Of a stretch of 64,000 bases of DNA, positions 18,381 through 28,478 are shown in pieces; position 1 is the stretch's first letter, and each line of letters opens with the position of its first letter. Below the pieces are notes generated by a model that searched no databases, was not told where the DNA came from, and saw nothing but the letters and a program-made list of their open reading frames with translations. A program made the translations under genes and the position numbers. Source of the DNA: Clostridium_AD sp036569345 (lineage in GTDB: Bacteria; Bacillota; Clostridia; Clostridiales; Clostridiaceae); the NCBI RefSeq assembly GCF_036569345.1, contig NZ_DATCQT010000134.1, positions 1-64,000 of the forward strand, read 5' to 3'.

Positions 18381-18500
18381 TTCCTTTTTTATTCTTTCAC
18401 TAATTGATTCTAATTATAAAGTTTTTTTTCTAGCATACGATAACGGAATGTGAGATAATAAACGTATAAGAAAAAAATTTATTAAAAATGGGTGATAGTG

Positions 18501-19433
18501 ATGGCATTATCTTCAAATATAATTTATAATGCGCTTTTAAAACAATATGAATCTAAAACAAAAACTAATATAGTTTCTGATGACAGCACAAACAGTGGTT
18601 ACAATGAAAAAGGAGTGCAGGAATCTACTTTTAAAACAATGCTTATTCAAATGATGAGTAGTTCAGGTAATTCAATGATGGCAGAGCTTGTATCTAATGC
18701 TTTATCAAATGAAAATTCTTATAATTTGGATGATCCACTGAGTTATATGAGTAATTTCAATTCAACTATGAGAGATGCGACCTTGTCATTATCTAATAAT
18801 AACGGAGAAAATGCTGTTAATAAATTAAACGAATTAGGATATGCATCGGCTCAATATGAATCGAATGCTAATCCAGGGGCAATAAGTAATACACCAGGAG
18901 ATTATGGTGGGAAATCTTATGGAGCATGGCAATTTTCCTCTAAAACGGGGTCCTTAGATTCATTTATAAGCTCACTTAAAGGAAAAGATAATGAAATTTA
19001 TTTGAAACTTACATATGCAAAAGCTAAAGATGGTAATAAATTTGGTGAGAATTTTGATAATGCATGGACTAGTATTGCTTCAGCGGACAAAGTTGAATTT
19101 TTAAAGTTGCAGCAAGATAATATAAAAGGCAGTTATTATGACACAGCAGCACAAGCTTTAAAATCTAAATATGGGTTTGATATAAGTAAAAAAAGTGATG
19201 CTTTAAAAGAAAGTTTGTTATCTACGGTAGTTCAACATGGTGTAGGAGGAACTTTATCTGTATTCTCAAAAATTAATTTAAATAATACAGATGGCAATAT
19301 TATAAATGATTTGTATAATGAACGGCAAAAGGTGAACGTTTATTTTAAAGATAGTTCATCTTCTATAAAACAAAGCGTTTATAACAGGTTTACTAGAGAA
19401 AAGCAAGATATGCTTAATATGTTAAACGGGTAG
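18501..19433 (+). CDS. Lysozyme-like (VgrG-related/phage tail muramidase-like) protein
   Basis: The protein has 310 residues. The first 110 residues are low-complexity, Ser/Asn-rich and resemble flagellar or tail-associated linker regions. From about residue 110 comes a lysozyme-like segment with a Glu in YESNANPGAIS and the aromatic GGKSYGAWQFS, a pattern seen in clostridial muramidases. Cell-wall cleavage is inferred. There is no signal peptide, so export would need another route. GTG codons at 18492 and 18498 also lie in frame; ATG at 18501 best fits GGGTGAT. A terminator follows directly. Confidence 0.6.
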   Translation: MALSSNIIYNALLKQYESKTKTNIVSDDSTNSGYNEKGVQESTFKTMLIQMMSSSGNSMMAELVSNALSNENSYNLDDPLSYMSNFNSTMRDATLSLSNNNGENAVNKLNELGYASAQYESNANPGAISNTPGDYGGKSYGAWQFSSKTGSLDSFISSLKGKDNEIYLKLTYAKAKDGNKFGENFDNAWTSIASADKVEFLKLQQDNIKGSYYDTAAQALKSKYGFDISKKSDALKESLLSTVVQHGVGGTLSVFSKINLNNTDGNIINDLYNERQKVNVYFKDSSSSIKQSVYNRFTREKQDMLNMLNG

Positions 19434-19449
19434 TCCATTTAATTTAGAA

Positions 19450-19486
19450 AAAAATCCAGTAGAATTTATTCTACTGGATTTTTATA
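19450..19486 (+). terminator. Terminator, AATCCAG...CTGGATT family
   Basis: A perfect 16-pair stem (19450-19465 with 19468-19483) closed by only two bases, then T-rich sequence, 17 bases after the lysozyme-like gene. Confidence 0.85.
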
Positions 19487-19680
19487 TTTTATAAATGATT
19501 ATGAATTACAAAATGTTAATAACTATTACAAGAATATAATTCAGGATAAGTTTATGTATTATCAATAAAATAGGATATATGCTAATTAATGCCTTGAATA
19601 TTAAAAAAAAAGTAAAACATACTATTTATAACACAAAAAATAATAATATTACAAAAAAATTATATTAAAGGGGGAGTAAA

Positions 19681-22600
19681 ATGAGGAAGTTTACAAAAAT
19701 AACTTCTATATTACTTACAACCGTATTAATACTTATTAACTTCAGTGGGTTAGCTCTAGGAGCACAAGATGCCATAAATGGAAAAGGTAGGCAGGTTGTG
19801 CCTAGTCATTATGTATCTGAGGTAAGTATAAAAAATGATTTGAAAGTAGGAAAAAAGGTATCAGGATTTGAATTAGAATCTGAAAAATGGCTTTCCGATA
19901 TACACTCTACAGCCATGATATTTAAGCATATTAAAAGTGGAGCTAAACTCATTTATTTACGAAATGAAGATCAAAATAAAGTGTTTTCAATAAGCTTTCG
20001 TACACCAGTGAGTGATAATACTGGGGTTAACCATATAATCGAACATTCAGTTTTATGTGGTTCAAAAGGGTATCCTGTTAAAGATCCATTTTTAATTATG
20101 ACTAAACAATCACTCAGTACATTTTTAAATGCATTTACAGGAACAGATTTTACAATGTATCCAGTGGCTAGTAAAAATAACAAAGATTTCGAAAATTTGA
20201 TGAGTGTATATTTGGATGCTGTTTTTTATCCAAATATATTAAAAGACCCTAAAATACTTAAACAAGAAGGCTGGCATTATGAAATTAATAGCAAAACAGG
20301 AGAGTTAAATTATAATGGAATAGTATACAATGAGATGAAAGGTAACTATTCTTCACCAGAGGTAATTTTATCAAATACTATAAATGAGTCACTATTTAAC
20401 GATAATTCATATAGTTTTGACTCTGGAGGTAATCCAGATAATATTCCTGATTTAACTTACGATAAATTTATAGAAACATATAAAAAATATTATGTCCCAT
20501 CAAATAGTTCTATATATTTATATGGTAAATTGGATATTGAAAATACATTAAAATTTATTAATGATAAATATCTAAGTAAACTTAAAAAAACAACTGTTAA
20601 TAGTAAAATTAAAACTCAAAAGGGATATAAAAAAGATGTTGAAAAAATAGCATTATATCCAGTATCTATTAAATCAGCCACTAAAAATATGACTTACCTA
20701 TCATCAAGTTATGTGATAGATAAGGTTGCAGACGTAGAAAATATGTTAGGTTTTCAAATTCTACAAGAAATTATTTTAAATACTAAAGAGTCACCTTTAA
20801 GAAAATCTTTATTACAAAGTGGTATTGGAACTGATGTATATGTAAATTTTAATCCCTCAACCAAGCAACCAACTTTCAGTATAATTGCTACAAATGCAAA
20901 TGAATCACAAAAATATAAATTCAAAAAATTTGTAGATGAAGCATTAGCACAAGTTGTTTCAAAAGGGTTTGATGAAGAACTTGTAAAATCTGTAGTAACT
21001 GCTGTAGAACTAAATATACGTACTCAAAATTCAGATGCTAATAGAGGTATGAATTACATGTCTTCTGCTTTAAATTGTTGGAATTATGATGTGAATCCTA
21101 CAGAATATTTGGAGATTACTCCTGCACTTAACAAAATAAAATCTGAAATATCTAATGGTTATTTTGAAAAATTAGTACAGAAATATTTATTAGATAATAA
21201 ACATAATTCATTAGTAGTAGTAAAACCTTCTAATGGATTAAATGAGAAAAAAGAATCAGACTTAAAAAAGAAACTTGAGGAGTATAAAAGATCATTATCA
21301 CAACCTGAATTAATAAAAATTAAAAAAGATGCTTTGGATCTGAAAAAATGGCAGGGGACTTTGGATTCAAAAGAAAATTTATCGAAAATACCAACACTTC
21401 AACGTAAGGATTTAAATTTAAAAGCAGAAGAGATACCAACACTTGAAAAAACAGAAGGCGGTATAAAGGTGATAAGGCATCCTATATTCACTAATGGTAT
21501 TACTTATTCTAATTTTTATTTTGATAGTTCAAAGGTGCCTCAAAATAAAGTATTATATTTAAAATTACTTGCGAGTATTTTGGGGAATATTAACACGGAA
21601 AAATATAATATTGTAGAGCTATCGAATAATATGATGAAATACACTGGAGGAATTAGTTTCAGTTCAACTGCATTTAAAAATAATACTAGCAATAATCTAT
21701 ATACCCCTAAAATGAGCATTTCCGTAAATGCCATTGATAGTTCTTTGCCAAATGCATTTGAACTTTTAGATCAAATAATAAATCACAGTAAACTAGATGA
21801 TAGGAAGCATATGAAAAGGCTAATTAAAACATTAAGAGGGAACTATGAATCCATGTTTGTTAATTCTGGGAGTACATTTGCGATAAATCGTACATTATCA
21901 TATTTATCAGATAGTGGTAAGTATAGGGATCTAGATTATTTACCTTATTATAATTTTATTTGTGATTTAGATGATAATTTTGATGTAAAATTTGATGATA
22001 CGGTAAAAAATTTAAAAAATGTTAGTGATATTGTATTTAATAAAGAGGGATTAGTAGTGAGTTATACAGGTAATGAAAAAAACTATGATTACTTTACGTA
22101 CATTCTTAATGATTTCGGAGCAAGAATAAAGGATGAAAAATTTCCCATTCAAAAATATAAATTTGATTTTTCAAATAGAAATGAGGCGTTTGTAATTCCG
22201 TCACAAGTGCAATATGTGGTCAAAGCTGGAAACATTAAAGGATCAGGATATAATTATAATGGACATATGAAGGTCCTTGAAAATATTTTAAACAGTGATT
22301 ATTTATGGAAAGAACTTAGAGTTAAAGGTGGTGCTTATGGTGGTGCTATAAGGTTTACAAAAGGCGAGGTATTACTTTATTCCTACCGTGATCCCAATTT
22401 AAAAGAGACGCTAAATACTTTTAATGAAGTCGTAAAATTCCTAAAAAACTTTAAAGCGGATGAAAAAGAAATGACAAACTATATAATAGGAACAATAGGA
22501 AGTATGGATAATTTAGCAGGACCTTATTCTAAAGGCATGTTAGGTGACAATATGTATTTCACTGGAATAACTCACAATGACGTTCAACGTCTGCGTGATG

Positions 22601-22761
22601 AAGTATTATCTACTACCCAGGAAGACATAAGGAATTTTGCAAATTTATTAGAAGGCGTAATTAAACAAAATTTACATTGTGTTGTCGGTAGCGAAACTAA
22701 AGTAAATGAAAATAAAGATTTATTTGATAGAATTATAGTCCCAATTAACAAGGGTAAATAA
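19681..22761 (+). CDS. Secreted M16C (insulinase/presequence protease-like) zinc metalloprotease
   Basis: The protein has 1026 residues. An N-terminal signal peptide (about 1-27, ending ALGA) suggests export, which is less usual than the cytoplasmic M16C enzymes. The inverted zinc motif HxxEH is His118, Glu121 and His122 (NHIIEH). The third ligand Glu is expected about 75 residues on, in the ENLMSVYLDAVFYP helix. Two homologous halves, as in PreP, form a chamber that digests peptides. The second half has the R/Y pair region LRVKGGAYGGAIR. AGGGGGAG is the ribosome binding site. It is monocistronic, followed by a terminator. Confidence 0.9.
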   Translation: MRKFTKITSILLTTVLILINFSGLALGAQDAINGKGRQVVPSHYVSEVSIKNDLKVGKKVSGFELESEKWLSDIHSTAMIFKHIKSGAKLIYLRNEDQNKVFSISFRTPVSDNTGVNHIIEHSVLCGSKGYPVKDPFLIMTKQSLSTFLNAFTGTDFTMYPVASKNNKDFENLMSVYLDAVFYPNILKDPKILKQEGWHYEINSKTGELNYNGIVYNEMKGNYSSPEVILSNTINESLFNDNSYSFDSGGNPDNIPDLTYDKFIETYKKYYVPSNSSIYLYGKLDIENTLKFINDKYLSKLKKTTVNSKIKTQKGYKKDVEKIALYPVSIKSATKNMTYLSSSYVIDKVADVENMLGFQILQEIILNTKESPLRKSLLQSGIGTDVYVNFNPSTKQPTFSIIATNANESQKYKFKKFVDEALAQVVSKGFDEELVKSVVTAVELNIRTQNSDANRGMNYMSSALNCWNYDVNPTEYLEITPALNKIKSEISNGYFEKLVQKYLLDNKHNSLVVVKPSNGLNEKKESDLKKKLEEYKRSLSQPELIKIKKDALDLKKWQGTLDSKENLSKIPTLQRKDLNLKAEEIPTLEKTEGGIKVIRHPIFTNGITYSNFYFDSSKVPQNKVLYLKLLASILGNINTEKYNIVELSNNMMKYTGGISFSSTAFKNNTSNNLYTPKMSISVNAIDSSLPNAFELLDQIINHSKLDDRKHMKRLIKTLRGNYESMFVNSGSTFAINRTLSYLSDSGKYRDLDYLPYYNFICDLDDNFDVKFDDTVKNLKNVSDIVFNKEGLVVSYTGNEKNYDYFTYILNDFGARIKDEKFPIQKYKFDFSNRNEAFVIPSQVQYVVKAGNIKGSGYNYNGHMKVLENILNSDYLWKELRVKGGAYGGAIRFTKGEVLLYSYRDPNLKETLNTFNEVVKFLKNFKADEKEMTNYIIGTIGSMDNLAGPYSKGMLGDNMYFTGITHNDVQRLRDEVLSTTQEDIRNFANLLEGVIKQNLHCVVGSETKVNENKDLFDRIIVPINKGK

Positions 22762-22822
22762 TGATATTAATAAAATACAAAGAGATTTTTGTTGTTTATT
22801 TAGTTTATATTGTAAGTTTAAT

Positions 22823-22856
22823 AAAAATCCAGTGGAATTCCACTGGATTTTTTTTA
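22823..22856 (+). terminator. Terminator, AATCCAG...CTGGATT family
   Basis: A 15-pair perfect palindrome (22823-22837 with 22838-22852) followed by further T. It is the third member of the family, 60 bases after the M16 gene. Confidence 0.85.
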
Positions 22857-22944
22857 GAAAATTACATAAGGTTATGAAGTAATTACAAATGCTATGTTAT
22901 AATGTCAATTAATAGTATATTTATATCTAAGGAAGTGTATAGGA

Positions 22945-25900
22945 ATGAATTTAATTAACAACAGATATAGGTTAATTACAAATTTAAGACAAGATATGAT
23001 TATGTCTTCATATCTTGTTTCTGATGTGTTAAAAAATCATGAGAAAATACAGTTAAATATAATTAATTCTGAATTTGCATCAGAAAGGTTAATAGATTTT
23101 TACTCAGCTGAATTTATAACACTAGCAACTATAAAACATCAAAATATAAGTAGAGTTTATGATTTTGGGTTAATTCACACCCTAGATAATAAAAAAGTAA
23201 ATAATAGTGAATTTTTCTATACAAATGATTACATTGAGAATACTAAAAGTTTAAATGAATTAAATACAGATATAAATAAAGATGAGATCTTAGATTTGTG
23301 TATGCAATTATGTTTGGTGATGAATTATTTGCATATGAGAGGTTTTGTTTATGGAGAATTGAGTACTAAAAATATAATGGTTACTAGTGAAAATAATAAA
23401 CATAATATTATTCTTAAGGATTTACCAACTATAGAAATTCAAAAGCAAGACCATATGAATAATAATATAGGTGAATTAGAATTTGAGGCTCCCGAGCAGA
23501 TGTTAGATAATAAAAAAGATGTAACAACAGATATATATTCAATGGGGGTGGTGATGCTTGCCATATGTAGAATTGATGTACAACAAAATTTTAATATACA
23601 TCAAAGTATTATAATTCTAGAGAATAATGTTAAAAGTAAGTATAGTGAGGATGGGTCAACATTAGATTTTTATGAAAAATTAATATTAATAATTAAGAAA
23701 ATGACTGAAAAAAATTTGATGGATCGTTATAATAATATAAATGAAATAGTTGATGATATTAATATACTTTTCAATAAAAAATATAGAGCCTATAAAATTA
23801 ATGAACTTGAAAAACTAAATTTTAACACTAAAATAGTAGGTAGAAATGCTGAAATTACTAAAATAATGGATGCTTATGAGAATTTAATTAGTCATAAATC
23901 ATCAAATAAAATTATACTTGTTCATGGCGAGCAAGGAATTGGAAAAACAAGACTTTTAAAAGAAATTGAGCATTTACTTTATTTTAAAAAAGCTGTAATA
24001 TATTCTAGTTTTATTATAGGAAACAACGAAATCAATAGTAGGTCATTTATAGATATTTTAAAGAAAATTGTTTCTATTTCTGATAAGGAAACAATAAAAA
24101 GGTATCAGAGTGAACTAATTAAATTTATTCCAGAACTTGGCGATGAAAATAATATTAAGGCTTCAGAAAGTTTAATAGGTAATAAAGAAAAATATAGGTT
24201 GATTAGTAGAATATATAGCTTTGTTGAAGAGGTTATTAAGAATAAACCTACCGTTTTTATTATTGATAATGCAAATTGTTTAAATGAATTTTCATTAGAA
24301 TTTTTAGAATATATAAATGCTCAAAATTATAAGGAGCAAGATATAATAATTATTTTAGCTTGTACCACAGGTGTATTTACTTCAAATAATAGGCTTAAAC
24401 AGTTATTAAACAAAAATCAATCCAATATGAATATTTATTTAAATAATTTAAAAAATGAAGAGACTGTTATTATGATTAAGGAAATACTTAGTATGCCTAA
24501 TGCTTCAAATGTCTTTGGGGAAAGAATCTACTCAAAAACATATGGCAATCCATTATTTGTTGAGGAAACTTTAAAAGATTTTGTGGCCAAAAAAATCCTT
24601 TATATAAATGTTAATAATGGTAAATGGAATACTCCATTTGAAACATTTGATGAAATGCCAATTGCGTCGACTATGGAGCAGGCGTTATTAAATCAAATAA
24701 AGGAAGTTAATCAAAGAAGCTATGAAATTTTAAGTACTATAGCTATATTTAATACTGCTGTTTCAATTCAAATTATTGAAAAGTTTTTTGATTACTCTGA
24801 AAACACAATAGAATCTGATATTAATGAGTTATGCGTAAAAGGAATTTTGTGCAAAAAAATTGAAGATATGGGTTTTGTGTTTGATTTTTATAATAAGGTG
24901 CTTAAAAACCTAATATATAATAGACTAAGTGAAGAAGTGCGAAAAGTGAAACATGAATTTGCAGCTTCTATTCTTGAAAATATTTTTGAGAACGAGGGTA
25001 GCGAAAATAAAGAAGAGCTTATATATCATTTAGAGAAGGCTAAAGATAAACATAGGATTGCAAAATATTGTATAGAGATTGCAGAGAAAATGAAATCATT
25101 TAGAATAATGGATGAAGCAATTTCTAAATATGAAAAGGCTTTTTCTGTTTTATCAGATGAAGAAGATCAAAATAAAAAAGTACAAATTCTTCTTGAAATA
25201 GGAGATATTTACGTAAATACAGGAAACTTGTCAAGTGCTCTTGAAACTTATAAAAAGATATATGGATATTCAATGAATTTAGTTGAAGAAAAAATTCAAG
25301 TTGATTGTGCAAATAAAATAGCACATATATTTATGAGGAGAAATGAAGTGCAAAAATCACTCCAGTATATAAAAAAAAGTGATTCAATATTGCTGAATAT
25401 TGAATACATGGAGGGCTACCTTGAAAATAAAAAAAATCTAGCAGATGTATATACTTCAAAACAAGAATACGATAAGGTTTTTGACATATGTATGAATTGT
25501 TTAAAAAAATGTGGAAATGGTTATATAAAGTACAAAGGACTAATGTATAATAATCTTGGAATTATGTATATGGAAACCTCAAGAGTAGTTGAGGCATTAG
25601 AGTGTTATAAAAAAGGACTTAAGTATTTTGAAGAAATAAATTACTCAGAAGGTATGTGTCGTTGTTTAAACAATATTGGAGTAATTTATGGAGATCACTA
25701 TAATGACAGTGAAACAGCAATTACCTATTATAATAAGTACTTAGTAATCGCGAAGGAAAATAATATAATATACTTAGAGTTATTTGCTTTAGTTAATTTA
25801 GCAACTTCTTATTGTGATAAATTTGATTATGAGGTCGCATTAAAATATTTTAAAGATGTACTTGAAAAATCAAAAACCATAGAATTTGAAAGTAACATAT

Positions 25901-28383
25901 TTTATAGCTATAACTATCTCTCATTTGTTTCTTTGAAAATGGGAAACATAAATGAGGCATATGAATATAATTTACTAGCACAAAAAGAACTTGAGTTATA
26001 TCCTATTCAAGGTAAAGATATTTCTATTTATTATCAAATGGGAGCAGAATTTTATTATGGAATAGGGAATATTGATGTTGCTTTTGATTTAATTAAAAAA
26101 GCTTTAAAGATATATAATAATAATGGTACTATTCAAGATAACAATAGTAAATTATTATTGCTTATTTTAGAAATATATCGAACTGAAGGATCTAAGGACA
26201 TAGAAAATCACCTTGAGAATGTAAAGATAATGATAGATGGTCATAAGAATAATACAAATAAAATCAATTCATTATATGAAATATGTATAGTTTTATTTGA
26301 AAAAGGATTTGAGAGGGAAGCAATTAATTTATTAGAAATTTATTCTTTTAATGAGGAATATAATTTAGTAGAGATAGTAAATATTAAAAGGTTATATTTA
26401 GAAGGACTTATTTTCAAAGGCAAAAGGAAGATAGATAGCTTAATGGTAGCTTTGGATTTATGTAAAAGATCTAAAAACAAATATTTTCAATGGAGAATAT
26501 GTAGTGCAATCGGAGATTATTATTTCATGAAGTTTGATTATTTTTATGCAGTAAACTACTATTTGGAAGCTTGTGAGATAATTAAAGACTGTACGTTGCA
26601 ATTGCCAGAGATTTTAAGAATAAATTATATTAATTCGTGTAATAGGATGAAACCTTTTAATGTAATTAAAGGATTTAGCACACCAAATACTTATAGCAAA
26701 ATGAGTAATTTGGGACAAGGCAAAATAACCATACTTAACAATGAGGATTTAACAATCCTTTTCAGTTATCATGCATTTTCTGAAATATTAAACAATAAAA
26801 ATTTTGTTGAATTAGCTCAAAAAATATATAGTTCGATTCTTCCAAAAGGGATTCAAAATATAAATGACATAATTATTAATATGTGTGAGGACCCATTGCA
26901 AATATTAGATGTAATAGCAAAACTTATTTCAAGTACAACGTTATCCACTAGAAGCCTAATTATTTCTGAAGCAAATGCTAGTGAATACTCAGTTGTTGCA
27001 ACAAGTGATGGGAATAATGATATAAGTGATATAAAACTAATACTGCAAAGAGCGCAGGTCACTAAAAACCCTATATTAGTTAGTGAAGCATTTAATAACA
27101 CGCAAAAAGTAGACTTAAGATTTATTCCTAGTGGTATGAAATCTATAATGTGTATACCAATTGTAAAAAAGGAACATTGTTATATAGAAAGCCCTAAGGG
27201 AGAAAATAGAAGAGAATGCGAGCAATTAAAGCAAGTAAAAATAAAGGGTTATTTATATATGGAGTCTGATAGGGTGCTAAATAATTTTAATGAAGATAGT
27301 TTGAATAAATGTCTAGAATTAACTTCATTTATAAGTTTCATTATAGAAAATTATTTACTGAAAATTAGTTCTTCTATTGATAAACTAACAGGATTACTTA
27401 CCAGGCGTTTTTTAGAGGAAGCTCTAATTGAGAATATAGAGAAAACAAAGGCTTTAGGGGGGGTATTCTCAATAATAATGTTTGATTTGGATAATTTTAA
27501 AGGTGTAAATGATCGGTTTGGTCATCAAACTGGAGATCAGGTACTTCGAGATGTTAGTAAAACTGTTTTGGATTCAATTAGAAAAATAGATGTATGCGGA
27601 CGATATGGTGGAGAAGAGTTTATTGTTGTTTTGCCAGAGACTGATACGGATTCTGCAAGTGACATCGCTCAGAGGATAAGAAAAAATATTGAAAACAATA
27701 AAATATTAGGTTCGAAAAGAGAACTAACGGTGAGTATGGGTATTGCTACTTTCCCAATACATGGAACGTCTAGGGAAGATCTGGTAGAAAAAGCTGACCA
27801 GGCATTGTATGTGGCTAAAGCAAATGGTAAAAACAGATACCAAATTTGGGAAGAAAAATTTTCAGGGAGAACCCAGGGTTCAAATAAGCTCTCAGGAATA
27901 ATATCAGGAAATGTAGTTCAAGATTCAAGAAATGTACTAGCTATGGTAGAGTTAATCGAGACTATTAAAGTAGAGTGTGATTTTAAAACTAAAATATACA
28001 AAACACTAGGAAGAATAATTGAAACCACTGAGGCAAAGAATGGTATGTTGTTTATAGTTAATGATAATAAAATTACTGAAAAATATGGGCGAAGGATTTT
28101 TAAGGAAAATTGGATTAAAGTTATAGGTTATAGTGAAAGTATAATAGAGTCTGTAATTAAAAATATGCAAGGGGCATGTTTAATTGATTGGGATTCCATA
28201 ATAGACTATGATTTAGTGACTGGTATGCCTAATTGGAATTCTGCTATCGTTGTTCCTATAATTAAATCAGGGGTTATATGTGGAATACTTTATTTAACTG
28301 TTCCGATTAAAGTTAAGGAATTTAAATTTGAAGATTTAAATTTTGTGAATATTTTGGGGCAGCTATTAGTAGGAATGTTATAG
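22945..28383 (+). CDS. Giant regulator: pseudokinase, AAA ATPase, TPR array, GAF, GGDEF, GAF
   Basis: The protein has 1812 residues and no membrane segment. Domain order: kinase-like fold at about 5-275; AAA/STAND ATPase at about 300-640 with Walker A G328EQGIGKT and Walker B TVFIIDNA; TPR helices at about 690-1200; GAF-like at about 1290-1470; GGDEF at about 1475-1635; and a last GAF-like domain. The kinase lacks the catalytic HRD (FVYGELSTKN at 134-143) and shows no glycine loop, so it is probably a pseudokinase. The cyclase has GGEEF (1555-1559) and the inhibitory RxxD site RKID (1546-1549), so it should make c-di-GMP with feedback control. AAGGAAGTG precedes the ATG. The ligand is unknown. 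Confidence 0.85.
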   Translation: MNLINNRYRLITNLRQDMIMSSYLVSDVLKNHEKIQLNIINSEFASERLIDFYSAEFITLATIKHQNISRVYDFGLIHTLDNKKVNNSEFFYTNDYIENTKSLNELNTDINKDEILDLCMQLCLVMNYLHMRGFVYGELSTKNIMVTSENNKHNIILKDLPTIEIQKQDHMNNNIGELEFEAPEQMLDNKKDVTTDIYSMGVVMLAICRIDVQQNFNIHQSIIILENNVKSKYSEDGSTLDFYEKLILIIKKMTEKNLMDRYNNINEIVDDINILFNKKYRAYKINELEKLNFNTKIVGRNAEITKIMDAYENLISHKSSNKIILVHGEQGIGKTRLLKEIEHLLYFKKAVIYSSFIIGNNEINSRSFIDILKKIVSISDKETIKRYQSELIKFIPELGDENNIKASESLIGNKEKYRLISRIYSFVEEVIKNKPTVFIIDNANCLNEFSLEFLEYINAQNYKEQDIIIILACTTGVFTSNNRLKQLLNKNQSNMNIYLNNLKNEETVIMIKEILSMPNASNVFGERIYSKTYGNPLFVEETLKDFVAKKILYINVNNGKWNTPFETFDEMPIASTMEQALLNQIKEVNQRSYEILSTIAIFNTAVSIQIIEKFFDYSENTIESDINELCVKGILCKKIEDMGFVFDFYNKVLKNLIYNRLSEEVRKVKHEFAASILENIFENEGSENKEELIYHLEKAKDKHRIAKYCIEIAEKMKSFRIMDEAISKYEKAFSVLSDEEDQNKKVQILLEIGDIYVNTGNLSSALETYKKIYGYSMNLVEEKIQVDCANKIAHIFMRRNEVQKSLQYIKKSDSILLNIEYMEGYLENKKNLADVYTSKQEYDKVFDICMNCLKKCGNGYIKYKGLMYNNLGIMYMETSRVVEALECYKKGLKYFEEINYSEGMCRCLNNIGVIYGDHYNDSETAITYYNKYLVIAKENNIIYLELFALVNLATSYCDKFDYEVALKYFKDVLEKSKTIEFESNIFYSYNYLSFVSLKMGNINEAYEYNLLAQKELELYPIQGKDISIYYQMGAEFYYGIGNIDVAFDLIKKALKIYNNNGTIQDNNSKLLLLILEIYRTEGSKDIENHLENVKIMIDGHKNNTNKINSLYEICIVLFEKGFEREAINLLEIYSFNEEYNLVEIVNIKRLYLEGLIFKGKRKIDSLMVALDLCKRSKNKYFQWRICSAIGDYYFMKFDYFYAVNYYLEACEIIKDCTLQLPEILRINYINSCNRMKPFNVIKGFSTPNTYSKMSNLGQGKITILNNEDLTILFSYHAFSEILNNKNFVELAQKIYSSILPKGIQNINDIIINMCEDPLQILDVIAKLISSTTLSTRSLIISEANASEYSVVATSDGNNDISDIKLILQRAQVTKNPILVSEAFNNTQKVDLRFIPSGMKSIMCIPIVKKEHCYIESPKGENRRECEQLKQVKIKGYLYMESDRVLNNFNEDSLNKCLELTSFISFIIENYLLKISSSIDKLTGLLTRRFLEEALIENIEKTKALGGVFSIIMFDLDNFKGVNDRFGHQTGDQVLRDVSKTVLDSIRKIDVCGRYGGEEFIVVLPETDTDSASDIAQRIRKNIENNKILGSKRELTVSMGIATFPIHGTSREDLVEKADQALYVAKANGKNRYQIWEEKFSGRTQGSNKLSGIISGNVVQDSRNVLAMVELIETIKVECDFKTKIYKTLGRIIETTEAKNGMLFIVNDNKITEKYGRRIFKENWIKVIGYSESIIESVIKNMQGACLIDWDSIIDYDLVTGMPNWNSAIVVPIIKSGVICGILYLTVPIKVKEFKFEDLNFVNILGQLLVGML

Positions 28384-28387
28384 TAAC

Positions 28388-28427
28388 ATAGGAAGGACAT
28401 AAAGCGTAAGCTTTATGTCCTTCCTAT
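28388..28427 (+). terminator. Long hairpin after the giant regulator
   Basis: A perfect 18-pair stem (28388-28405 with 28410-28427) closed by GTAA, directly after the stop codon. The T-run is weak, but its position and strength fit a terminator. Confidence 0.75.
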
Positions 28428-28478
28428 ATTTATGGTATACTTAGAAGGTTATAAAATTCATGTAACTAGGGAGAAAAT

